Positions 33,653 to 47,558 are shown, counted from the stretch's first letter. The stretch: DNA of 64,000 nt from Elysia chlorotica (GCA_003991915.1 RQTK01000031.1:972749-1036748), one strand, 5' to 3'. A program made the numbers and translations. The notes: generated from the letters alone by a model not told the origin.

Positions 33653-34596
33653 GATTACTTGGTGGCTAAGATTGGAATATGCTAGTTTAATGACAGACTT
33701 CAGTACTGGTTGACACTCTTAATGTAGAAACTATATTGCCTCTTTTGACATAACTTATAACCGGTTTCTAACGTTTGTTTCGAATCACTGTGTCATTTAG
33801 AAAAAATAATCTTTTTTTCAGACAGACCTACCAAAACTAATGTAACATCCTCTACTTGTTGAGGATCTACATTGTAGCTTTAAACAAGACTTAAAACTAA
33901 AATGCTTTTGGGGAAATTCGTAGATGTCCATTAATTTTTAACTTTTAACTATTTTCGGGGTTTCCTTTGCATGAATCTAGTAATTTACAGCGGAGTCTTT
34001 GTTTCACCATAAGACAGGTACGCAAAAGGGACACATAATTATACTCATCTCACACTTTAAATTTAAAAAAAGTGAATTAAAAAAAAACAACAACCAAAAA
34101 ACACGAAAAAAAACAAACAAAAACGAAACAACATAAAACAAATTGTAAGCCAGCATGGTTATTCAAAAGAGCCGTTTTTTACACAAGCGCAAATCAAATT
34201 CAAAATGTTACTTCAGCGATAGAAAAGAAAATTACGCGGCTTTTTTTGAAGACAGGTTTGAATAGTTTCTTTTGAGGGATTCACACATAAAACAATCTTA
34301 GTAATGCATTGTTATACCGACCAATACATACTATATTCCATCTGGAAATTAAATAAAAAGCAAACAAAAAACGGAAAAAAATTCACATTTTCTTTAATAA
34401 CTGTCCAGCTTTTTCATGGATATTTCACATGTTTGCCAACATCTCTCTACAAGGAATTATATGCAATAGGCTATCTATCACAGTCTTTGTACACATTTTT
34501 TATACTAAACGTGCAATGCAACTCGAAAAGTAGAAAAGTAAAAAAAAAACCTGCTGCATTGTATTTGTCTGATCTAAAATACGTTTCTTTATCGAT

Positions 34597-34815
34597 TATG
34601 AAAGATCTTCCAGAAAGCTCTTTTACCACCACCGCGCCCCCTGCCAGCTACGCTTTCAGCCCGGACTCCACTGTGATCCACATCGACTTGAAGTCTTGAA
34701 GGGACGACGTTTGCTTCCCCCTAACTGGCATGCGTGTCGGAACTGTTGACCTCTTCTGATTCCCAATACAGAAAGTGAGCCACGAAATGGACCCAACAGA
34801 TATTGCTTTCAGGTT
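34597..34815. other. Unassigned exon-like GC-rich patch
   Basis: Clearly higher GC than its surroundings. On the plus strand it reads MKDLPESSFTTTAPPASYAF, SPDSTVIHIDLKS and a stop at 34699. CTTTCAG|GTTAGC near 34811 could be a donor. On the minus strand an open frame covers the same patch. No family recognised; coding status unproven. Confidence 0.25.
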
Positions 34816-37800
34816 AGCTAGAAAAAAAAAACAAGTAAAAAAAAAAGCAAACAAAAAAAAAGACACGCCAAAAAACACACAAACAAGAAAACGAAAGACA
34901 AACAAGTAAAAGAAAGCAAGTACGTTTTTTTTTCTTCTCTTCGATTCAGGATGGGAAAACGCAATCTTGTGTCAATACGGGGGGAAAGATCAGATTTATG
35001 AGGAAATTACTCTACGGAAGTGAGTAGCTGGATTGCAGCCGTGACTAGTATCAGTGAAGTAATAAACACAGTTTCTGATCAAGCTTGAATAAAAATTAGG
35101 GTGAAGAAGAAGGATATAAGAAAGAGAGAGGAAGAAGAAGAAGCAATATAATAGTTGTTGTTGTTTTTTTACAAATTTTTCCCAGGCATAGGCGTTTTCG
35201 CAGTTATAGGCCATCTAAGAAGCTTCTTGTGGTAACAATTCTGTTTTGTATACATTCATTTTGTCGACAGTAATCGGGATAACCGCGTACAATATTCATT
35301 AAAAATTTCATTTTTGTGAAATATGCAGTTTTATGTCAAGAAAAAAACAACAATGGAAGGTGCTGTCCGAATGTATTCTCTTTTATCGGTGTTACGTGTA
35401 TTTCGAACCTGGGTGAAGGTCCATCTTTAGACACATATTATAGAGTCACTTTGGTTTGTACTTCAACCAGCATCCTAAGCTCAATGTCAATTTTTTTTTA
35501 TATTAGGCGCCAATAAAGTTTATTTCTGTACGACGCAACAGAACTGGAAAAGAAAACAAAAAAGCAACAACAAACACACCATCGCCAACATAATAATATA
35601 ATACATCTTACAAAAACGGGCATTATACGTCTCACGGATAAAATAATTGGCACACACAAAAACGTTTGATACAAGGAAATGTAATTACGGGTCAGCAAAG
35701 AAATAGGCTCCATAATTTCCGTTTCATGTTTTGTTTCACCGGGTTTCCTAAAGTGGACATGAGATCTAAGAAAAATTGTACCGGACATCCTAAATATCTA
35801 GTTTCATGGCTTCATGTTTCAAATATATTTATTTTAAACTACGCTATGGCATGACATTTTAATTCATATTTATTCTTTGGTGAAAATTCTGTATAATGAA
35901 AAACAATATTATTATGTACATAAAAGGGTTATGCGCCATACAGTTTTTGATACATTGCAGGCCTGTTACAAATAGCTTGGAAAAAATTTAACTTGAAATA
36001 TTAATTGGAGAATACCCATGTGTTTTTAGGACTTTAATTTATGTTAATCAACTTTATTTTTATTTTACTGAGTTGCGTCGATTCTGTGTTCTAGACGGAG
36101 AAACTCTGATGGCATTTAAAAAGAAGGAAGATGTTAAAGATTACCTGTTGATGGTAACTTTAATTAAAACCATGGCAACTCTTCGAACTTCTCCATCCAA
36201 AAAAAAATTGCATAAATGCTTCCAAGCTACGTCCAGAAATTTGAAATAGCACCATTTATTATACGAGTAGCAATTTTTCTTACAAAACAGAAAATGCTTG
36301 ACAAAATCTCACGTATTTAAGTCAGCATCAAGACCCTTAAAATTTATTGTTTTGAAGTTGACCGTCAAACACGACAAGGTGCACCTAGACAGGTAAGCAC
36401 ACATAAATTCTGAGTAGTCAACAACAAAGGAGGCACTCAAACACAGACGGGTTATCGTACCGCCGGAATGCGCCAAACACTCAAGGCAAAAACTATCGGA
36501 AACAGGACTGGTGACAACAAGAGCAATCAACATAAATTTAATATCAGTTTAAACGATAGCACACATTACGAGCATCAAGGTATGGTTCGGTAAGTGCTTA
36601 TCCAGAAACCCAGCAAGAAAGATTACCAAAAAAGGTAAGATATCCCAAAAACTAAACAAAAAGTGCTTCTTCACTTGAAGTTAATCCAAAGCGGTGTAAA
36701 TAAAAAGTAGAAAAGTACCCCCCCCCCTCCCCCCCAATAAAAAAAAACTCCATTATTTTGGGGGGAGTTAGTAGAAGACCTTTTAAAGGGATCGAGATAG
36801 GTATACTTCTCGAGATAATATATCGACTTCTTTGTGGTTATTTTATGGCAGAAAAGAGTCTGTATCACAATCTTTACTCGTACGTCCGTGTAGGTACTCG
36901 ACCGTGAAATTCTTTGTCTTAACTGAAACAAAACCTGAGTAACTGATTTAATATACTTGACTTACAACCTTAAAGTCTCTAAAACCGTCATGGAAAAAAA
37001 ATACTATTGCTTAGATAGCTTAGATCAAGGTAAAGCTATGTTATCTTTAACTGTGGTCATCGCATCATGTATACATACGTACCAAATAAAACAGATAAGC
37101 TCAGACACATGCACTTCAAACGTGTAATAGCTTTAAACAGTCACCCTTATTGAAACCAAGCAGTTAAAAATCTAAACAAACCCATAGGTTCTCCATATTC
37201 CACCGTTCCTCTTTTTAAGGTAGGCATACACTTAATTTAATTGACAAAGTACAAATTCAAGTTAAATGATTCTCCTGCGCATTAAAAAAAACCCGAAACA
37301 AAACAAAATAACCCCCCCCCCAAAAAAAAACAACAAAAAAAAACAACAAAAACAACAACAACAAAACGAAACAAAAAACAAAACATAACAAAAACAGAAA
37401 CGGGACCTTTAGGGCCGCTTTGGTTATCTTTTTCATTTTCAATTTTCGATTGTTAAATTTTTTTTTCAAGTTTAGAAACAGACAGACAAGAAAGAGCTGA
37501 AGATCAACTAAACATTTTTATGGATCTAAATGTAATCTTGCACGATAAACACAATGCAGATTCTAATTTTTTCAGATGGTTGTAAGAAGTTAGCAAAGTG
37601 ATTCTTCTTTTTTAAAGTCATTTTCAATCTGATCAAAGTTAGACGTGCCTCTACTTCCTTTATTTATTATCATGACAATAGGGAATGGGACACTCACACA
37701 CCTTTCGTGAACAAATAAAACAAGGGGAAGATATTACAAAAGATTTTTCGAGCATCAATCTATAGTAAGATCGTATGCTAAAATGGATATCTAGATTGAT

Positions 37801-39840
37801 TCAAATAGTACGGCTCATTGATTTATTCATTCACTGTCAGCGACTTAAAGTTATAATTATATGGTGCTTTCAATGAATCCTTACAGTGTTGTGGCCTGTA
37901 GGAAATATTGGTAAACGAGCGTCTTCAAAGTAATGTGTTTTTTATGTTCTTATAATTATCATTTCGCATCACGATGTTTTATTTGAATTTTTATTTCTCT
38001 TATAAAGTGCATTTATTTTTCATTACCTTTGATTTCAGTTCCGTAATCACTTTGAAACTTTGACAAATTTAATAAGTGGAAAGCGCTATCGCTTCATTTC
38101 CATCTAGGTTTCCGTTCGTCTTAAAAAGTAAAGGAATAGTTTCGAGTCTTTTAGTTCTTTTCTATTTCCGAAATCAGAACTTTATATTATTTATCGTTTT
38201 ATTTCACAAAAAGGTTGCATACAACGAAACAATAAATGATCTTTCATATCAAAGTAATGCTGTACCACTTGAATACATCGGATTTTAAGGAATAAAACGA
38301 ATCATGGTGTTGTGCTTATGTGATCTTAGGCTAGTTTGGAGATATGGTTGATATCCTGATGAGTAAGCGACTTGTGGTACTAATGATGCCAGATCATCTA
38401 ACATGTAATTAATCGAAATAAAATGATGAAGCTGCTACCAGGAGTAATATTACACCTCCTATCCCTTGCCCTTTCCCCCCGCCATATCCTCCATTGACCT
38501 CATAAATCGTCGTACGCCAATCTGAATAAAAACGACAGAAATATTGTTTGTTGATAGATCAAAGACCCAAACTCCCGATAGCACGTTTTCCTATCTTCCT
38601 TGTCCCAAAACGAAAGAGAGCTGGCTTTGAATTTCTATTAGTTATCTGGTATAACTGTCAGACTTACAAGCAAATCAAAGCCCCTTTCTAGGTATTTGGT
38701 TTGTAACACGAAAAGATTACTTTATCAAAGACATTCGTCATTGCGCTCAGGCTGTTCCGAAAAAAGGACTGGAATTTGCCACTCGGATGACACGGAAACA
38801 TAAAGTTGTCCTTATGAACAGGAAAGCAATGCATTCGTGCCGAGATTATTATCATAGAAACGCTATTAATTTCGACATAAAAATAAGCTTCGTGTCCTTT
38901 TTATTCCATTTTCGATGCTGTTTATGAATGTATCCAGACGCTTTTAATCTACAAGAAAGGTAATTACGCTATTTATTTAAATTAAGTAGAAAAGATAATT
39001 TAAAACGAAATGTAATTGCAAAATATCACAAATAAGAAAGAGATACCTATTGTCTCAATATAAAATAGTTCAAATGAAACAAAGTGTATGTTAATGTATT
39101 AAACATTGATTTATCACAAATCTTTTTATTTCTCTTTTGTCGAACTGAAGGGCCTATTATTAGTTATTAGGCGTCAAAGGCACTATACATATAAAATGTT
39201 TATGAAACACTCATCCCTGCAGCATTAATCACTGTAGCTTTTAACCCTTTGCAACAGATTTTGTGACCCTTTTGAGATAGCGCAAAGGACCATTACTCAT
39301 CACCTTGATTACTCACCCGCATTCGTTAGGAAGAAACACTTCTGCCTGCTTAAATTGCTCCTATAAAACCGTTATCTCGCCCGGTGCCATTACTTGTATT
39401 TGTCAGTACCTGTGTGTCACAGGACTTAGGGACGCCATGCGGGGGATCGATTTAACGATTCAATTCTCACAAAGCCACTCCGGCGCAATAGAAGCCGCAC
39501 ATAACTTAAAACGTTCCAATTTTAAGAGATTGGAAGGAGAAGGAAGCTTAGCCTGACTAAGCCTATCTCACGTAATCACATCACTAGTTTTGCGTTTGTA
39601 GCTTCACTGACAGAGGCTCTGTCATCAATTAGCTATAAATGACAAAAAAAGAGGGATAGACAGAATGGAAGAAAGAGTGACATATATAAAGAGGGAGAGA
39701 GAGAGGGGTGGGAGTGGAGAAAAGAAGACGTAGGGAGAGAGCAAGTAAGAGACAGAAAACAGAGACAGAGAGAAAGGCGAGCGTACAAAGAAGCCAAGAA
39801 AGACATTTTAATGATGGTAAATACTTTCAGATAGACAGGT
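34816..39840. other. No gene seen; AT-rich intergenic DNA
   Basis: Poly-A/CAA-rich stretches (34825-34900, 37290-37390), short C runs, and no recognisable coding sequence or transposon. Confidence 0.5.
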
Positions 39841-39995
39841 AGATCAATAGATTGATAACTAGATGAAAAGATAAATAATTAGATAAATAGATAGATAATT
39901 AGATAAATAGATAGATAATTAGATAAATAGATAGATAATGAGATAAATAGACAAATAATTAGATAAATAAATAGGTAATGAGATAAGTAGATATT
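39660..39995. repeat. GA-rich then (GATA/AATA)n imperfect repeat
   Basis: A purine-rich run (39660-39780), then imperfect AGATAAATAGATAG units (39840-39990). The right end merges with the left arm of a large inverted repeat. Confidence 0.8.
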
Positions 39996-40079
39996 ATAGA
40001 TAGCAAAGATCAACGTGAGAAGGAATTGTGTAAAGGCTAGGTGTGAGGTGAACGAGACGAGGCTACTAAGAGCCAACAA
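39935..40079. repeat. Left arm of a large inverted repeat
   Basis: Contains GATAGCAAAGATCAACGTGA, GAAGGAATTGTG and GGCTAGGTGTGAGGTGAACG. The reverse complement of this arm lies at 40800-40935. Arms about 135-145 bp, spacer about 720 bp. Confidence 0.85.
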
Positions 40080-40799
40080 CAGTTTGCGGCAGTGGCAGGA
40101 ATGCTTAATATTCATAATCACACTGTGCCATTAAATTTAACTTGCATGTTGAGCATAGCTTACCGCAATAACTAGGACTGGGGTATTGATGTTTCATACG
40201 CACACAAAGTTGCGCGAAGGGAAAAGTAACCTATGGCTGCCTTACATCAGCATATCGATGCGGAAGAAATGGCAAGGCAACTACCGGTTTATGAATTAAC
40301 TGCGGAAAAAGTCTATAATCAATGACAAGGAGGCCTGTTCTCTTGTGCCGCTAAAAGCGTGTCTTCACAGCCTCATGTTAATGTGTGTTGAGTGTTCGAA
40401 CCCGCGCTCTAGTTAATTCTTTTTTTATAACCCGCGGAAAATCAATGTTGATGACTAAAGTAAATTATTCACGCTTCAACATTTTTTCCAATAACTCAAG
40501 TACTTTAGATCTTACTTAAAATCTTTATGACTTGCGAGTAACAAGAGTAGTTTCCCCTCCTCCACAACAGACTAAAATCCTAGACAAAATGGGCAAGAGC
40601 ACGACTCAAGATTTTTTTTAGCTTTATTGGCCCATCAAATATTTGCAATGAAAAAACTAACCTTTTGACAGAAGTACTGACAATTCATAGAAAATAGAAA
40701 GTATAGAATACTATTTGGCCTAAACAACCCAATCTCATTTCTTTATCACTGTTACAGAATTTAGTGACGCAGGCAAGCCATAGGAATAGACTTTTCTTG

Positions 40800-40935
40800 G
40801 ATCTCAGTAGCCTTGTCTCGTTCACCTCACACCTAGCCTTTACATCACAATTCCTTCTCACGTTGATCTTTGCTATCTATAATTTCTACTTATCTGATTA
40901 TCTATTTATTTAATTATCTATTTATTTCTTTGAAT
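40800..40935. repeat. Right arm of a large inverted repeat
   Basis: Reads CGTTCACCTCACACCTAGCC and TCACGTTGATCTTTGCTATC, the reverse complement of the 39935-40079 arm with a few mismatches, ending in the complementary TATC-rich tract. Confidence 0.85.
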
Positions 40936-41359
40936 ATTTTATTTCATGTTAATTCAACAAATCTCACACTGTAATATTTTAACGCATGCTTAAGTTGGCA
41001 CCTATAATACTATTAGGCCACAATGTATAAGACTAATCCAACTCCAAGGTTCCCCCAACTATGGGGGTCTTGTTGGTTTCACCACTAACCCCTTGTCTCT
41101 GTTTTTGGATGATTTTTAGATGGAAAATATAGACTCATACTAATTTATTTTTGGTAGGATTCTTAGAATGATAACATGACGATTACTAGAATAATAATTA
41201 AATCACTGATTTTAATGAAATACGACGAAAAGACCCTAGAAGCATCGACAAAAAAACCCAATACAATACACAACAAAACAAAACTACAAAAAGAACAAAA
41301 TTAAAAAAAAAACTAGAACAAAACCACACAAAAAACGCAATCTTCAACTAAAAGCCCAT

Positions 41360-41490
41360 CATGCATGACTCAGCCAGCGGGCCGTGAGTTGCCCAAGCAT
41401 GCATGTGTGCTCACCATTCATCACCTGCGGCCCCGAACAAGGCTGGCGGGCGGTACAAATCACACTCGCGACGCGGCCCGAGGTGACAAG
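41360..41490. mobile_element. Possible hAT-type terminal fragment
   Basis: Contains CAGCGGGCCGTGAGTTGCCC, the reverse complement of a GGGCAACTCACGGCCCGC end. Similar ends occur on hAT-family elements (GGGCAA...CGGCCCGC), recalled rather than checked. No transposase. Confidence 0.35.
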
Positions 41491-41763
41491 TGAGGCCGCA
41501 CGACAGATGTTTATCACAGCAAGACCAATGGAGGCAGAGGTTAAAATCGATAGGTCTTATGGTAGAGCGCCGATCGTACTTGGTCCCAATTTCCCAAGTT
41601 CCTCATCTACGAAAGGAGACATGTTTAGGGCTTACCATATTTTCATGACACACTTGTTCCTATACTCTTCTTTTTACACCGATTCAATTCTTTTTTCTCA
41701 TTTGAGATTAACTTTAGTAGGAGTGGGCATCAAAATGAAGTTAGCCACATGGCACCCAAATAT

Positions 41764-41835
<72 letters not shown>

Positions 41836-42107
41836 CCGCACGACAGATGTTTATCACAGCAAGACCAATGGAGGCAGAGGTTAAAATCGATAGGTCTTAT
41901 GGTAGAGCGCCGATCGTACTTAGTCCCAATCCCTCAAGTTCCTCATCTCTGAAGGGAGACATGTTTAGGCCATACCTCATTTTCATGACAAACTTGCTCC
42001 CATACTCTTCTTTTTACGCCGATTCAATTTTTTTTTCATTTGAGATTAACTTTAGTAGGGGTGGGCATCAAAATGAAGTGAGCCACATGGCACATAAATA
42101 TAAAGAC

Positions 42108-42172
<65 letters not shown>

Positions 42173-42180
42173 TAGAGACA
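41491..42180. repeat. Two tandem copies of a 340-bp unit ending in (GA)n
   Basis: Copy 1 is 41491-41830 and copy 2 41831-42180, aligned from GGCCGCACGACAGATG (41494 and 41834) through GACATGTTTAGG to the AAATATAAAGA-(GA)n end. A few per cent difference; each copy ends in its own GA run. Confidence 0.9.
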
Positions 42181-42575
42181 TCTGATCAACAATGCGGGTT
42201 GTTTAATAACCAACGCTGAACCTTCAAGTAAAGAAATAGATTAATAGATTTCGACAGTAATGTGTCCCGAGAGAGTAAATGTGAAACAATAATTTTCTCC
42301 ACTGCGCGCATGAGAACATAATACCCGTGGGATATGACAGAAGCGTCAACAATTATTTTTAACGGTTCCGTCGATGTATTCTGTTTAGCACAGCATTTAA
42401 AGCCTCTATTCAGGCTAACAGTTTGAATGAGGACAAATTAAAAAATAAAAAAGAAAGACCCATCACACTCATCCGAGAACGTATTGTCTCTGCACAACAC
42501 CTTGTTGGATGTAAAACAGTTCCTGATTTTACAAATGTTTTTTTTTTAGATTTAAAAAAGAGAGAAATTCTTAAC

Positions 42576-42613
42576 ATTCTCTCACTCTCTCTTTCTCTCT
42601 ATCTCCCCCCCCC

Positions 42614-42707
<94 letters not shown>

Positions 42708-42770
42708 TTATCCTTCTGTCTATCTATTCACCTATCTATCTATCTACTTATCTGTATGTCTGTCTATCGA
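42576..42770. repeat. (TATC)n microsatellite
   Basis: Near-perfect TATC core at 42613-42707, then interrupted units. Confidence 0.95.
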
Positions 42771-42799
42771 TTTACACATATCTCTCTATTTTTATGATT

Positions 42800-45700
42800 T
42801 ATATCGTTATTTATTTCTGTTTTTACAATTACCTTTTACTCAATCTAGGAGTGCCTCTTCTAAAATAGTTCATTACTTTCCATTGCACCTCCTCTGTCTG
42901 TGTGTCTTCCTTGATGCCTTTGTATGCTTCTTTTCATCTGCTTTTCTCTTCGCCTGTGTTCAAATTTGATCTGTTCAATAACATCTTCTACTTTTTATAT
43001 TTTCCCACCCCAGTTTAACTTAATGTCACATTTTTACAGTCTGCTGTTAAATACAGCACAAAATAAACAATTCCCTATAAGGTGGTCAAGTCACCGAATT
43101 AAACTAAGTGAAAAGATTTTTGCGCACCATGGATAAAAGTGATTTTATTTCCTTTAATTTTAGGCATATATAGGACAGAGTAATACTTAGAGAGTAGTTT
43201 TTCAGCCCACACAATCAGCCTACACTGCAAAAATGTGAACTGTCCTATCTATGTGCGCTCTGTTTTTGTTTTGTTTTTGGTAATTTTTTGAAAATTCATA
43301 AAAATGATCGATTATTTGATACCTATTGTTGCTAAACAATAGTTTCGCAGCGCGATGCGAAGAAATTAAAAAAAAAAAAACGGTCACTTTGATTCTTACT
43401 GCAAATTTATGTCTATTTCGGTGACTTTGCCTTCAATTTTTGATCGTCTTGGCAATGAGGCATGTAAATTGAGATTAAAAACCATCAAAATAAACCTCAA
43501 GCAGTCGTATTTTCTTTTTTCTCTCTTTAAAAAAATAAAAACTTAATAATCATCTAGTTTTGACTTGCAAAGCAGTTAATGTAAAATCACGACAGAGGGA
43601 GCACATCATCAATATCATTCATGACTCACATGAGGGTATAAACAAGAAACGGAAAAACTAACGCATGCGAATTCGTTCGTTAGCCTAAGGGTTCAGTCTT
43701 TTAACGTAGCGTTATCATGAAACAAAACAGAGAATCTAAAAGGAACAAAGACAACACGTAGAGACGACAGGAGAGGTTAAACGACTTCACGCAAGACTGA
43801 TTTCGTTCAAAAAGAGAAGGAATAGAAATCAGTAATAATTATACCAGTGGAAACGTGAACATGAAATTAACGTAGACGGTGTTCGTTCCTCTAGCGTGTC
43901 ATTTAAAAATTCATTGTTTCCCCAACAGTTAAACGAGATGGTGCTCAAACCAAAATTAGGCTTTTCAACATCCTGACATTTTGTGAGTAAAAAACTCAAA
44001 GATGGGTATGCTCTCTAAATTTAAAAAAAAACATGTTAAGAAAAGTTGCGCAACTGAAAGTCGTTGAAGATAATACGCTTTCACCTCCATCTTTGGTTTC
44101 CAGCATACATGTAATGTCCTCTTTTTCCTTTTACCAAATCTGCATCGCGCACCAGGGCTCCTCTCCTTTTTTCTGTCTACAAGCTTTGTGAACGATTTCT
44201 TCGTGTTTTTTATTTTTTTTATCTGTTCCCTACGTAAAGGAAAACAAAATTCATTGACTTAAAACTTACAGCAAAATTGTTATGCATCCATCGCACTACT
44301 TTTTAAAAACAGCTGCACTCAAAAACTAGGAAACAAAGTATTGTATTAACAATCTATGAAATCCATTTAATAACTGCATCTTTAAATGTAATTTGCTCGG
44401 AGCGTTTTTTCTTGCAGAAGATGGGTATATCTGAGACAGTAAAACAATTACACCATATTACTGTGAAATCCTTTACTTTAAATAGGAAAACAAAGGTATT
44501 TACCCATCTTTGCAACCATTCTGAAGCGAGTGCGTAAATCGATAGAATTTGCACTGATGAACTTACATCATGTGGAGTATTTGAGCAAATAATAATACTA
44601 ACATTCTGTTATTATTAAGTCGAAAGCGTTTTGTTTTTGTTTCTTTTTTGTTTGTTGACCCATTGTTTGCACATTTCTCAATCATAAAATGGAAATTGAG
44701 TAATTACTTTTTGTGATAATAGGTTAACACAAAATTTAAAATGACTAATGAATGAAAATATATAGCAAGTTTCATCATTTCGTTTCTGCTATGATTATGC
44801 AACGAACTGACGTTACATATTGAACTTATAAGTTGTTATGACCACATAATTCATGTAGTATTTCATTTACAATTTCACATCAAGACCGTTATGAATTACT
44901 TTAAAAAATGGCGGACAGAAACCCACAGGATAAACGAAATTAATAGACATAAGAAAACTAAACAAAAAAACAACAACCCGCATTCCCACAAACAGCTCCT
45001 CCTTAACCGGGACGAATGGACATGAAAACATAATGAAACTGTTGTTTGTACAGGACGAAACCTCCATCCAGGTACTTGTGTATTGACCTTTATCAGGAAC
45101 TATTTGTCAGACTTGAGATTATTTCTCGCCGAGAGTTTCCAAACTGAAACAAGCTGTGATAGCTCAATCAAATGCTTACACCCATCCTTCACCTTATGTT
45201 GAAGAGCTTCTTTCATTGACGTCAACAGTCGCGCTTAAACTTCGAGAAAATTGTACAGAAGTAAACACAATAGAATAACCGCAAAACGTGCGGATTTATT
45301 ATATTAACAGAGCGGTAGGAAAACGGTTTTTAACTAAGAAAAGTACAAATCTGCGGAATTTCGTTTATGCTGCTTAACAATTCATATAAGTTTTTATTAT
45401 TCTCCTTTCCAATTATTATTTCCATCATTATCGACTCTGACTGCGCTGTGTTTGCAAGTTTCTGGGTGCCTGGAGATGATCATTACCTCTGGAAGCCCAG
45501 GCTGGCCTTTCTAGTAAGAATGAAGTGAGCACCGCTGTGACTTTTCAGCAAGAGCCAAACCATCTTTCATAGTTGCGATGGAAAAGTAAAGATAGTTGAG
45601 TTTTTTTACTTCTGTATTGAGAGTGCCGTTGTACAATAGTGAACAGTTAACTATTATCTTCTTTATGAAAGTGACTTTTGAAAAACAACCGAATAATAAT

Positions 45701-45960
45701 GAAAGTTTTCCCTAGCGCGGAGAATAAATATTTATCACGTCTTAAGTTCTTCCCTCGACTTTCTAGTATCCTCTCAGAGTCCCTGCAGTTTTTTACGGCT
45801 GAAAATGTCACATTTCAACTACACAACCCACAGTAAAAACAAAACAAAAAATAGTTTTAAATTAGGCTAATTTACATGTATATATGTTTACAAAACATGT
45901 TAATAGACAGCCATATCTTTCTCCATAGAGTAAAAAAAACAACCTTACCCAACATCATCC
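42800..45960. other. No gene seen
   Basis: AT-rich with no recognisable coding sequence. 43180-43450 is a diverged copy of the dispersed repeat also at 30890-31070. Confidence 0.45.
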
Positions 45961-45977
45961 CACCTCCCTCCCTCTAA

Positions 45978-46064
45978 CTCTCTGTCTCTCTCTCTCTTAC
46001 TCTTTCTCTCTCTCTCTGTCTCTCTCTCTCTTTCTCTCTCATAAATTCCATTGTTTTTTTTTTC

Positions 46065-46136
<72 letters not shown>

Positions 46137-46150
46137 CCTGTCTGTCTCTC
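45978..46150. repeat. (CT)n / (TCTG)n compound microsatellite
   Basis: CT-rich run, then TCTG units at 46065-46146. Confidence 0.95.
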
Positions 46151-46974
46151 TATATTATCCCTCTCACTCTCTCACACACTCTCTCTGTTTTATCTGTCAT
46201 TTTTTTGTTGAACCCTTCTCTCCATTTGCATCCCCCGATGGTTGTAAAGGATTCGAATTTTTCCCTCTCTGGGAAGTGGGGTGTCAAAATCACCCCCAAT
46301 TTACGTAAATTGAAGGCTTTCAGAAATGATCAATGATTGGCATAGTTTTAATATAATTGCCATACGTATAATCCAGCTACTTGCCAAAACTAGTATTCGA
46401 GGAAGACTGAAACTTCCAGTAAAACACCTTTTGTTAGTAAGACTATGGATTTTTAAACAAACGAAAGAGGCCGCTGGGATCACAAAGTCGCAAACTGCGG
46501 GGACAGCTTTAGTTTTATAATGTTCACGTCACTTTTTTAAATCTTTCAGAGCCATTATTGGTTTTTCCAAATTTATGTGTTTAAAAGAGTCAAAAACGTG
46601 TCGTGTTAACATAATGTACACTGTTAAAAACTCTTTTCCTTACACCAAGGCGTCCTTACACTCATCATATGAACAATTTTCTCTAAACATAGGCTCCTAG
46701 AAAATCCGTACTAATATTACTATTGAATTGAGCAACAAGAGTGTATTTCATAAAGCTAACGGTGATCTACAGTATTTGCTAACTACGCCTAAGCACTGTT
46801 AGGGCAAAGTTTTAATTTTTCAGGAATAATTTTTCAGCCTACTCATAAAAAAAAATAAAAATGGAAACAATTCTAAATGTTTAACACTTTGGTGGCTTTG
46901 TTCCTATTTTAAAGGCTGTGATCTGTAATCTAAAGAAATTATAAAGTTTTAGGGAAATCTTGAAACCACAAATT

Positions 46975-47409
46975 AACATCATGATAAAGAATTGATTTTT
47001 GTTAAAACCCACTCATGAAACTTCACTGTCTAGCCTTAGGCGACACGTGTTATACTTCTAATAATAGCTTGTGATTCAGGTCAGGGGAGAGTGCGATGTC
47101 CACACAGAGGGTTAAGACCACAGCCAGCGTTGGCATTTTACAAGCTGTCTCAGAGACAACAACGTCCGGCATCAATAATTTATCCCACTCGATCATCAAA
47201 TCAACATCATGATAAAGAATTGATTTTTGTTAAAACCCACTCATGAAACTTCACTGTCTAGCCTTAGGCGACACGTGTTATACTTCTAATAATAGGTTGT
47301 GAATCAGATCAGGGAAGAGTGCGATGTCCACATAGCGGGTTAAGACCACAGCCAGCGTTGGCATTTTACAAGCTGTCTCAGAGACAACAACGTCCGGCAT
47401 CAATAATTC
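46975..47409. repeat. Two tandem copies of a 208-bp unit, period 228
   Basis: ACATCATGATAAAGAATTGA begins at 46976 and again at 47204. The match runs about 205 bp to CAACGTCCGGCATCAATAAT. The copies are nearly identical, so the duplication looks recent. Confidence 0.9.
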
Positions 47410-47483
47410 TTTTCCAAGTAATTTCTTCTTGTAAATTATCAATTTCCTGTGAAAGTTTTGGCAGAGATAGGGGAAAAGATAGA

Positions 47484-47508
47484 GAGAGAGAAAGTGAGAG
47501 AGAGAGAT

Positions 47509-47553
<45 letters not shown>
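47484..47553. repeat. (GA)n microsatellite in copy A
   Basis: A GA run at the same place in both copies of the 1.6-kb unit. Confidence 0.9.

Positions 47554-47558
<5 letters not shown>

Noticed and set aside
36309-36533. A small secreted Cys-rich protein (starts MLIALVVTSPVSDSF)
   Set aside because: Loosely recalls i-type lysozyme (CLEC), but the catalytic and most cysteine positions do not line up and there is no second exon. Probably chance.
41491-42180. CRISPR-like direct repeats
   Set aside because: Two long tandem copies without short repeats and spacers, in a eukaryotic genome.
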